Source: Symbiodinium kawagutii
Lineage: Eukaryota > Sar > Dinophyceae > Suessiales > Symbiodiniaceae
Direction of reading: 5' to 3'
DNA length: 64,000 nucleotides
Assembly: GCA_009767595.1 (NCBI GenBank)
Contig: VSDK01024074.1
Coordinates: forward strand, 175,488-239,487
Shown: piece after piece, positions 33,604 through 42,560 of the stretch
Numbering within the stretch: the first letter of the stretch is position 1
How the letters are laid out: each line of letters opens with the position of its first letter
The notes under the pieces: generated by a model
What the model was told of the DNA's origin: nothing
Database searches by the model: none
What the model saw: the letters and a program-made list of their open reading frames with translations, nothing else
Translations under genes and position numbers: made by a program

Positions 33604-34027
33604 CTGATCCGCCATCAACATTCATAGTCACTGGGTAAATCTGAGCAGGGACGGCTATGCTATTCTTGACTCTCAATGGTCATAGTTCACAGTCCTCCGT
33701 TGCTTGTGGAAACACTTCTTCCTGCAACAGCCCCAAGGATGAAATTCTTGAAATTCTACTGTGAAGCTTATGACCCAACGCGTTGTCAGGTGGTCGAATC
33801 ATTAGCCGACTACAGTAGTCGCATACGTAAAACTGCATGGTGATATATATATATATATACAGAATACAGAAACATATCTATCTACATATTACATTATGAC
33901 AAACAAAATATATGTATACATACATGTTTCTGCCATGATGATTTATGTTGCTGCACCAAGTCTTCGACACGAGCGTAGAAACATGTTACCAGCAAGAGGC
34001 CCACAACGATCACTATCTTTCACCAAC

Positions 34028-34122
34028 CAAACTGAGACAGCGCCCTGGATGTGCCACGAGGTTCAACGTGCCCAACTGCTCTTGGATGTGCTCGAAGGGT
34101 TCGTCATTGAAGCTCTGGAAAT
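34028..34122 (-). CDS. Gene A exon 10
   Basis: Acceptor GTTCAG/ATTTCC and donor TTTG/GTTGGT bound 95 bp. The peptide is FQSFNDEPFEHIQEQLGTLN then LVAHPGRCLSL. In phase with 36328-36398 (G+AT). Confidence 0.65.
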
Positions 34123-34379
34123 CTGAACGGACGTCATCCACTGGCCGAAAACACATGACCTTGGTTGTGGTTGATCACCACCATGGATCGCCATGACCAA
34201 GGACTTCATGTGGCGCCATGCGGTGCCGGTGCCAATCATGATTGGATGTGAAGAATGGTGGTACTGATGAGCCCTGGTCAAGCCCATAGTGCATGCAATG
34301 CTTTGTAGTTTCCCTTCGGAAGCCAGCAATGATTAGCCCAGGCAAGTCGAGGCAGGAGTTTCCAAATGCTAAGTGAATC

Positions 34380-35350
34380 TTAGTGACCATATTGACGAGC
34401 AAGTGCTTCCAGATTGTCTCCCCAAAGCTCTCTGTTCAACGACAGCTCTGCTCAATGTCAGCTGATCTTTTACAATTCAGTGTCAGCTCTCTCTCTCTCT
34501 CTCTTGGCATCTCTTCTCAGTGCCAGCCCTGTCATGACATATCTGCTCATTGTTATCTATCTCTTGAAATGGTTTCCCGGTGTCAGCTGTCTCATGACAT
34601 CTCCATTTTCTGCCACTTTTCTCATGACGGATTATCTCATTGTCCTCTCTTGTGACATGAATGGTCAATGTGCCTTGGGAAACTCTCTAGAAGATCTTTC
34701 TTGCGCAAACTTGTAAAGAGAGATTGTACTGCTGAGGGGATCTCCGCCAGAGCTCTTTTGGGATGAATTCTAATGCTAGAAGATATGGCTATGGGTCAAT
34801 ATTAACTAACCAATAATGGTGGCTAATAACCAATAAACTATAGGGAAACAATGGTGGATATGAGAAGATCCTATGCAAAAAGCCCACATGAGATCTTATG
34901 AGAGAGAAAATCTCTGAAAGACTGTGCAAAGAGCTCTCCAACAAGATCTTGTCACAACCGATCTGCGTGAGAACCTGAGAGGACTTCCGCAATTCAACTC
35001 TCAACTCTCAACAAGATTTGCAGAAGATCTTTGTCAACGTGTACAGCTCCGCTCGGTTCTCTCTCTTAGCATCTCTTCGCAATGTCAGTTCTGTCTCCTC
35101 TCCTGGCATCTCTTAATGATGTCAGTTCCCTTCGGGAATCAAAAAAATGTGCGCCCTCTCTTGGCATCTCAGCGCCCCTGGCATGACATACTGCAGACCT
35201 CTCGTGCTTGGTCATTCGTTTCCGAGATCCCGACAGGGAGCAAAGCCAACACGAATGGTTCGTGAATCGTTCGTGTTGACGGGTCAATCCGAGATATGCA
35301 ACTCATGTTTGCGTTGCCACTTGGAATAGCCCTCCATCTTCGATCAAGTC
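34380..35350. repeat. Degenerate CTCTTGGCATCTCT / TGTCAGCT repeats
   Basis: Two blocks (34470-34680 and 35050-35200) of imperfect repeats built from TCTCTTGGCATCTCTTCTCA and TGCCAGC/TGTCAGCT. A short related piece is at 56380-56420. Non-coding. Confidence 0.6.
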
Positions 35351-35359
35351 GCGAAGGGA

Positions 35360-36320
35360 AAGTTCTGCGGTTCTTCAGATTCAGACTCCGCCCACTGCCC
35401 CAAGCCTGGGGCGTGCCACAGATTCAGAACACAACAAAATGACAACATCTGCCCTGCTTGATGCGTATAGGCCATGCAAAAAATATCTATTATATAACCC
35501 AAATAGGAATGAAACATGTTTAAAACTACCGACCAAACATGGCTGTTCCTAGCGCTTGATTTGCAGGTAATTCATCAGCACATATCAGCAAGTACCAGCA
35601 CTGTTCTTGGGCTTGTGCTTGCCGGGTGAATGAGGACTAATCTATCCGCAGTACTGGCCTTAGAAACCCAACACGCTTTCAGGCGATTGTTGCCATAAAC
35701 AGGCAACAGCAAGATGGTCTTGATGCACCAAAATAAACTCTCCAGTTTTGGAATGAACAACTGAGGTTGACGCTGTTGGTACTCTCCACAATGATCAACA
35801 CCGCTCCAAGGCAAACAATTTTAGCCAAATGGGGCTGGTACTCTTTCCGTTATGGAAACCATGGTGCAGGATGATAGAGTTGGAACTGGAAGATGGATGA
35901 AAGTAATAAGCATACAGTGCATATATGTTACAACATATTTATATACTTCCTACCGTATCACAAGTATCGTGTGCAAAAATACCAACACATTGTTCACACC
36001 TCCAAAAGCCCGTGGATGCAAAGATCCCAACAGCAACTAAAAAAATTGATGAGCAAAGTCGATGAGCGAAGATAAGGGCAAAACATACAGAAAGTTGATC
36101 CATGAATTGGCAAAACCGTAGCGTCATTAGCTCTAGTCTTTATGCGAGTTCTTCACAAGGCTTTGACTTGATTCCTTCCCTGATTCCACACAATGTTGTG
36201 TGTTTCAATGCCATCTTTGGGTGTTCACAAAGTGACCCACAAAATCATTCCAAGGGGCCAAGGGGTCATCTTACTTTTAGATGGAAACCAGCACGATTGA
36301 GAGGCCACAGGACGTGCACA
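35360..36320. other. Intron-like DNA
   Basis: AT-rich; small open frames on both strands without splice context. The ACATGTTTAAAACTACCGACC piece at about 35513 resembles an end of the short TIR family. Confidence 0.4.
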
Positions 36321-36327
36321 AACGCGC

Positions 36328-36398
36328 CTGTGGTGAAGGGATACTTCGAAGCCATCTTGAAGGAGTTCAAGAGGAGCTTTTCAGCCCAAGACTGGAGA
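36328..36398 (-). CDS. Gene A exon 9
   Basis: Acceptor GCGGCAG/TCTCCA and a GC donor (CACAG/GCGCGT) bound 71 bp: LQSWAEKLLLNSFKMASKYP then FTT. The plus strand is also open (36102-36554), so the strand rests on phase agreement with 41646-41758 (AG+T) and 34028-34122 (G+AT). Confidence 0.4.
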
Positions 36399-36539
36399 CT
36401 GCCGCTTTGGTCGGGGACGGTTTTTTGGGGCAAGCATTACTGCCTCGAAGAAGTTTCATTGCCTGTTGGTCTTTGCTGGCGAGTATACTGGTTGATGATC
36501 GTTTATGGCTATGGTATTGAACAAGAATGGATAATGATG

Positions 36540-37430
36540 TTGAAGGATGGTTGATGACATGATGCTCATTAGCGATCGTTAGTAATTGCTGTTGATGGTT
36601 GGTGACCACTATGCTAGCTGATGATTATAATTTTATCCTCAACGATGCTGGTTAAAGATTCAGGAAAATCATGCATTACTGCTGCTTGAACAGTGAAGGG
36701 AAATGCTGTTTGATGACGCTGAATATTAATGCTCAATGACGCTTAATGATGAGACCTGCTGACCGTTCTTGCTAGGGATAGTAAATGATGCCCAATAATT
36801 ATGATCAATGATAGTGAGTGATGGTCCTGGGTGTCTAACAATTAGCTGATTGATGATGGTTCAGGATTCTTCAGAATCATGATGCGCAACTCATTGTTAC
36901 TGTTGATAAGCTGGTTGATTCCGGTATCCCAACATGGGTGTGAAAAGCAGGGGTACTCAACTGACATGCCATGGAAATCCAGAGTTCCAGCATTCCCAGC
37001 TGGGCTTCAACCTACAGAAATCAAGTTCCAACATCCGCAGATCTACCCTCCGGTAACCTAAGTCTTCAAAATCACCAGTCTTTGTAGCTAAGCCACTATA
37101 AATGGTGACTTTTTCACGTCAGTTCAGGTAAATTTGCAAAAATGTATACCTGCTTTCTTTGTTCCTGAATGTTTTCTCCTTGAATTTGTCGGCACTTGGT
37201 CCGCGTTGAGGCAATCGGGAGACCGACTTAGCTACCGGGTGCACCCCACAACCAGGGTGCAACAACAAACGGCAAACATAAACCCAATGAACCAGGATTG
37301 TAAACCATCTCAACCATCATTGAACCATTGAAATATGTGAAACATAATTGCATCATGATAATTGACAAATTGTCATTTACCAATTGAAACCAATTAAGTG
37401 AATTAATCATTAACGAATGATCACCAGCCA
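36540..37430. other. Intron-like DNA with TGATGGTT-type filler
   Basis: 36530-36870 and 37300-37430 hold TGATG/ATTAATC repeats. A moderately GC-rich patch at 36960-37060 is open on the plus strand (PWKSRVPAFPAGLQPTEIK) but not assigned. Confidence 0.35.
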
Positions 37431-37435
37431 GTTCA

Positions 37436-37800
37436 AAGTGCCCTCGAATTGAGGGTCACTTTGCGGAAAAAATGCAAATCGTCAAGTTACAAGACTATAT
37501 CACGCTCAAGTGCATCGAAGTGATCCTTTCTAAGATGTTTGTAGGTGACCTCTTTCTTGGGGTGTGACTCGAGTGTCACTTGCGTGTCAGTGCTCATCCA
37601 ACGAGGTCACTTACAGGCCTGTAAAGGTCACTTAGGATGCTGAAAAGGTCACTTACGAGATAGTACCCTGCATGTCACTTGCGTGTCTCTGGGTGCCTTT
37701 CATGATCATGACCTACTGACGAATCGTCAGTGACCTGAATGCGTCAGTGACCTCTTTTAAGATTCTTCTGAGTGACCCTTTCCCAGGAGGTTAGTTAGTA
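37436..37800. repeat. Cluster of GGTCACTT / AGTGACC motifs
   Basis: About ten occurrences of GTCACTT or AGTGACC in 365 bp, in both orientations, starting with an imperfect palindrome at 37436-37462 (AAAGTGCCCTC / GAGGGTCACTTT). AAGTGAATTAATCATT occurs on both sides (37394 and 37878), as if the cluster had been inserted. Confidence 0.6.
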
Positions 37801-38066
37801 AAAACAAGGCAAACGGTCACAAAGAATCGCCTGGTTCACGATAATGGACTGATTATCATTTACCACTTGTAACCCAGTAAGTGAATTAATCATTCACAAA
37901 TGCATTTACCAATTCATGATCGATTAACTGATGGTGGTAAATGTATTTATTTTATTGATCATTTACCAATTAATCATTTACCATTTATTGAATGAAGCAT
38001 GATCATCAATGATCATGATGGCAACCTCAGCTCGCCTTGTCCCTGAAATCTGACAACTTGTTGCAG

Positions 38067-38125
38067 AGCGTATGTTCAAAATGGCTGAAGCCCTGCTGAC
38101 CTCAGATCTGACCACAAGGCTGCAG
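38067..38125 (+). CDS. Candidate plus-strand exon
   Basis: Acceptor GTTGCAG/AGCGTA and donor CTGCAG/GTGTGC bound 59 bp whose frame reads RMFKMAEALLTSDLTTRLQ. The sites are good, but the exon is isolated and opposite to gene A. Confidence 0.3.
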
Positions 38126-38379
38126 GTGTGCGATGGGGTGGGAAATGCTAAGATCTTGTTGACGCTAACAGTAGTGAATGTTGACATAGTCGTAATGTTA
38201 ACATTCATAGCAGTGAATTAAATTGACTATATGGTAAACAAAGTAGTGAATGTTAACCAGATTATGCTAATAGTGAATGTTGACAATATCTTAGCATTGA
38301 CCAAACTATGTTAACCAGATTATGAAACTAGAAAAATGTTAACCAAATTAAGCCAATAGTGAATGCTGCTAATCATAAT

Positions 38380-38484
38380 TTGGTTGGTGGTTGAACCATC
38401 CTTATGAAAAACTATTACCGTAGACAACCAACAAACCATTCTTAAGAAAAGGGGGAACAAAATGTTTCAGACCGCCAATCAAAA
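38380..38484. mobile_element. MITE-like element, copy 1
   Basis: Starts TTGGTTGGTGGTT and ends ACCGCCAATCAAAA, with CCTTATGAAAAACTATTAC near the left end. Related copies at 56259, 58326 and 63288. About 105 bp, no ORF. Confidence 0.6.
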
Positions 38485-38499
38485 TCTATATATACCTGT

Positions 38500-39635
38500 A
38501 AAGAAAATGGCATTGCGAAGAACTGTCTTGGTGAATTGGTTGCCACCTAACGGCTCTAAATGACCAAACAGCCATGAATGGCAGCCACAACATACCGTTC
38601 TGTGGTTCTACGAGCACCTGTGCTTCCATGACACTATTGTTTGGTTAACCCAAATATTGTACCTGAAGAAAATTGGTGTCCTCATTTAAAATTAAGTTTG
38701 TCAAATGGTGATCTAGGGAAGTATCCAACCTAGATTAACTCGTGACAATTTTGCCTCCGTCGACTTACCATCTCCACTGCTACCGCGAGCCATGTGTGTC
38801 ATGTCCTGTCATGAACGCTTTAACGATTCTTGCTGCCCACCAAATGCCTAAGGGCGCCTGATACCCAATCCAAGTTGTGGGCATATGCCTGTGTGCCATT
38901 AAGCACTACATATGCAGGGGCCGCAATCAACTGCAGGTTTATCGTCATTGGCCATTTTTAATTTGGCAGTCTCCAAGCCTACGGCAAATCACTGCTTCTA
39001 ATGATCTGTGCATAGGTACTCCTGTTGGCTGTGATGAGATCTTCTATTGGTATCTTTTGAGTCTTATGGGGTTACTTATTTTCTAGTGAGTCTGATAAGA
39101 ATTTTCTTCCAAGATCTTTTGGGACGTCTTAGGACAAACAACATCAAAATCCAACCCCCGCAGAGCACTACATTTATAGGGAGTTCTGATCTTATGGGGT
39201 ATCCTAGTTTAGGGTTTACGGGTTTTAGGGGTTCAGGTTGCAGGGTTTCAGGTTCAGGGTTGTCAACTTCACATATGCCATTTCATGTTGCACTTGATGC
39301 AAATCCAAAGATCATCAAAGCTAATGCACAGCCTCAAGGCCCTGTGTGTTGACATATAAATACACTCAATATATCATATGATTCATGGTTCCACATGAAT
39401 ATATTCACAGAACACTATTAGAACACTTCAAAATATTCACAAAACATCTGGATTTTGTTCCTCACAACGCAGTCTTTTGTGAAATTCGGAAACGTCGGCC
39501 CAACGTGCAGGAGCTCATCTCGACATTTTCGGGAAGCACCGTGGAGAACAGCTGCTACACGCTAGGTGGTTCCAACCCCTCTGAAATATGTTGGTCAATC
39601 AACCAACTATCCCTGAATACAAGGAAACTTGAAAA
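38500..39635. other. Intron-like DNA with weak telomere-like motif
   Basis: AT-rich; 39203-39262 has degenerate TTTAGGGTTTACGGGTTTTA-type units. No exon supported. Confidence 0.4.
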
Positions 39636-39639
39636 ATTA

Positions 39640-40200
39640 CTTTACTTCGTGTGATCCCCACCATCACATGCAAATCTGACACAGGTATCTGGCATAGCTT
39701 CTGGCATTCTATCTGGCATAGCTTTCGGCATTCTATCTGGCGTAGCTTCTGACATTCTATCTGCTTTTGGCATTCTATCTGGCATAGTATCTGGCATAGC
39801 TTTTGGCATTCTATCTGGCATAGCTTTTGGCAAAGCTTTTGGCATTCTATCTGGCATAGATTTTGGCATTCTATCTGGCCTAGCTTTTGGCATTCTATCT
39901 GGCATAGCTTTTGGCACTGTCTCTGGCATGGCTTTTGGCATTGTATCTGGCATGGCTTTTGGCATTCTAGTTGGCATAGCTTTTGGCACTGTGTCTGGCA
40001 TAGCTTTTGGATGCTTTTGGTATTCTATCTGGCAAAGCTTTTGGCAGGGGAGTTGAGGTCCGGCAGGGAACACTGGGCGTGGATGATCGTGGTTGAGGTC
40101 CGGCAGGGAACACTGGGCGTGGATGGTCTGGTTGAGGTCCGGCGAGGAGGAGGAGGCAAGGAGGACGAGGCGAGGAGGAGGAGGAGGAGAGGAGGCAGCT
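39640..40200. repeat. 24-bp tandem repeat and GGTCCGGCAGGG repeat family
   Basis: About 15 imperfect 24-bp units (core GGCATTCTATCTGGCATAGC) at 39665-40040, then three GGTTGAGGTCCGGCAGGGAA-type units and a GAGGAGGAGG tail. The minus frame reads MPDRMPKAMPDTMPKAMPET. It begins with CTTCGTGTGATCCCCACCAT, as does the copy at 19225. The 191-codon minus-strand ORF is repeat-derived. Confidence 0.75.
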
Positions 40201-40209
40201 AACATAAAA

Positions 40210-40830
40210 TCTAACAAGCCTCACCTTGCAGGTGGGAAAAACCTCAAAACCACCAGCCAGAAAAGCATGGCTTCAAAAAAAGTTGCAGGTCCACTGGGAT
40301 GTTTAAAACCATTTTCATGCACCGAATCTGAGTGGGATCACTTCAAAGAATATGCAACGGGTCGGTGAAGATGTTCATGCACTAATTCGACATGGTCAGC
40401 TGACCATAATGGACTATGACCCATCAATAGTCTTCATGGTTCCCCATATTTCACGGCATCCCATTGGCAACTATTGTCAATCAAAGACCGCCAATGCCAA
40501 ACCATGCCAAACCATGCCAAACCCACCCACTCACCAGCCCTGGCCTCGCAAGGAATACAGCATCACTGTGTTCACGCTCTCCTTTGCGGGTTGCTGTGAT
40601 AGATGTGTTGGAATACAACTTGCAGCACAACATGTGTTGCGGGCTTCTTGGTGCTGAAAATCCGAACGAAACAGACCTTGGGTCATCCACAGACCTGGCT
40701 GAAGCACTCCCAATGTAAAGTATTTCATCAAGGTGGGGTTGCAGGTCTTTTCTATCGCACCTGTGCACATCAGCTAATCATACTCGTGTTTGCATTCAAA
40801 CAAATGCATATACATGCACATATACATTGG
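40210..40830. other. Intron-like DNA
   Basis: Open frames on both strands (about 100 codons) without a domain or splice support. A short tandem of AAACCATGCC lies at 40495-40525. Confidence 0.35.
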
Positions 40831-40833
40831 GGG

Positions 40834-41340
40834 CTGCCCCCGCACACAAACAGTGACCACAAATCATACCACGAACAAAAACTGGAAAAAATGCTAAATA
40901 ATCTCGACACTATGATTTGTGCCATTGTTTTTCCTGCTTTTTTAATTTTTTTTGTGGTCTTTTTGGCGTACTATCTACCGCAATGTACTACAACGTGCTA
41001 CAAAGTACAACAATGTACTACGTACAGTTTACTACGTACAATGTACTACAACGTACTACAACGTACTACAAGGTACTACAACGTACTACACTGTCCTACA
41101 CTGTCCTACAATGTACTACAACGTACTACAACGTACTACAACGTACTACAACGTACTACACTGTCCTACACTGTACAACAACGTACTTCAAGGTACCACA
41201 AATCAAACCACAAAAAAACACAAAAAACACACAATCATTTTCGCAAAAAAATGTGAGAATGTTCTCAAAAGATGATTCTGTTTTTTTGGGGTGGGTTTTA
41301 GAGCCCTGGAGGCTTTATGACTGCTAGTGTGCGGGGGCAG
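40834..41340. mobile_element. 507-bp TIR element carrying a GTACTACAAC array
   Basis: CTGCCCCCGCACAC at 40834-40847 is the exact reverse complement of 41327-41340; homology continues inwards (CAGTGA / TCATGACTG-like). The interior holds the 10-bp array at 40975-41200. No transposase. Open frames in the array (poly TTYYNVLQR) are artefacts. Confidence 0.7.
40975..41200. repeat. 10-bp GTACTACAAC tandem array
   Basis: About 20 units of GTACTACAAC with GTCCTACACT and GTACTACAAG variants; each unit contains the palindrome GTAC. Confidence 0.9.
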
Positions 41341-41344
41341 TATA

Positions 41345-41640
41345 ATGTATGTGTCTAAACTGTGTAATTATCTGACTACAATTCAAAATTGCGATGGCTC
41401 TACCTGGTTTCAAGGACATCAAACCTTAAGGAATGAATGACTCAAAGCCATTGGCACCCCAAATTGAAGCTCAGCACCCCGTCAACCACTGAGCCCAACC
41501 ACTGGAATGTCGAAGACAGGAACTTCAAACATGAACAACCAAGCGGGTTGTGTCTATTTAACTCTCCAGTAGACTGGCTAATCGGGTTGATCTACATATA
41601 TCTACATGCCTGAGGCTGGGGCTCACGAGACGCACCCCCG
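41345..41640. other. Intron-like DNA
   Basis: AT-rich, no exon supported. Confidence 0.4.
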
Positions 41641-41645
41641 GCCAC

Positions 41646-41758
41646 CTGCGCTCGCCCTGCGTCTCCTCCTTGTCCCGGAAGACCTTCAGACCGATGCCTG
41701 GCGCCATACCGTCCTTCTTCAAGGGCCCTGCCGGTCCAGCGCGCAGCAGAGCATGGTC
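41646..41758 (-). CDS. Gene A exon 8
   Basis: Acceptor GGCCAG/GACCAT and donor GCGCAG/GTGGCC bound 113 bp. The peptide is DHALLRAGPAGPLKKDGMAP followed by GIGLKVFRDKEETQGER. The H-[AG]-L-[LI]-R ... F/M-A-P-G-[LI]-[AG]-[LW]-K pattern reminds me of a family of uncharacterised protist proteins, but that is from memory and untested. In phase with 52164-52323 (phase 0), across the retrotransposon-bearing intron. Confidence 0.6.
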
Positions 41759-41859
41759 CTGGCCATGCAAACCAACAGCGCTGGTGACGCTGGGAAGGAA
41801 ATGGCGAAGATTCGCGGCTTAGTTGGTGACTCCAGTGTTGGAAGCATTGATGAATGATC

Positions 41860-42365
41860 CAATGACTTTTTTCTCGGACAATTCGTCTACTTGGGGAGAA
41901 CTCAGGCTGATTTTTCGGCTACTTTGGTACTAGAAAGACTCCAAATGCTTCCAAATGCTTCCAAATGATACCAATATTCCAATAATCCCACTATGGAGTT
42001 GTCCTTTGTGTGAAAGCCCGGTTGAAGCACGCAATTGACAGGGGCGTGCAGGAACCTAGGCCATCCACTAGCTGTTTTCTTTGATGAAAGCTTCGTGCTG
42101 TACATTTCCTTCCAGACTTAGGTACACAAGTAGCTGGAATATGGCTTTCAAGGGGCTATCCACATTGTGCTTTTGGCTTTATTTCAGTTGGTTAGAATTT
42201 TAGAATTGTTTTGATTTTATTTGGAAAGTCTTGGATGTTTGCTGGAATGTCGCGGAATGTTGGCGGGATGTGGTGGAATGTTAGGGGTGTTTGTGAAATG
42301 TTGAATGTATTTGGGGAGTCCTTGGGGTGGAAACATGGTGGAATACTGTGGGAATTTCTGGAATG
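41860..42365. other. Intron DNA left of the retrotransposon
   Basis: GGAATGTYGYGG-type degenerate repeats at 42190-42370 precede the insertion. No exon supported. Confidence 0.5.
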
Positions 42366-42394
42366 TTGTGGATGGTGTTTTGTTTTTGTTAAAT
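42366..42394 (+). repeat. 29-bp flanking repeat X, left copy
   Basis: Starts TTGTGGATGGTGTTTTG and ends TTAAAT. Identical to 49119-49147 on the right of the retrotransposon. It continues the native GGAATGTTGTGG-type sequence on its left, so it may be a long target-site duplication. Confidence 0.85.
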
Positions 42395-42445
42395 GAGAAA
42401 AGTTCCACTCCCATGGTGAAGTCACCACATGTTAGTCAATAGCGA

Positions 42446-42524
42446 CCACGGTAGCGTGGGGCTCAAGTGTCGCTTGAAAAGGGAGCGGCAATGGCTTGAC
42501 CGCTGGAGGGTAACCCCTTTCAGT
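42446..42524 (+). repeat. 79-bp terminal repeat, left (LTR 3' part)
   Basis: Begins CCACGGTAGCGTGGGGCTCA and ends CCCCTTTCAGT. The CTTTCA end followed by a primer-binding site is typical of the 3' end of an LTR. Identical to 49041-49119. Confidence 0.85.
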
Positions 42525-42535
42525 GGTAGCGGAGC
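42524..42535 (+). promoter_or_regulatory. Primer-binding site for tRNA-iMet
   Basis: TGGTAGCGGAGC matches 10 of 12 positions of TGGTATCAGAGC, the usual copia primer-binding site complementary to the 3' end of initiator tRNA-Met. It lies immediately after the left terminal repeat. Confidence 0.65.
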
Positions 42536-42560
42536 CGCATCGTCGGCCTTCGCTTTAGCC

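Noticed and set aside
39642-40217. 191-codon minus-strand ORF rich in MPDRMPKA
   Set aside because: Direct reading of a 24-bp tandem repeat; the repeat itself is reported.
40603-41327. Overlapping plus-strand ORFs of 107-217 codons with TTYYNVLQR repeats
   Set aside because: A 10-bp array is open in all frames; no domain.
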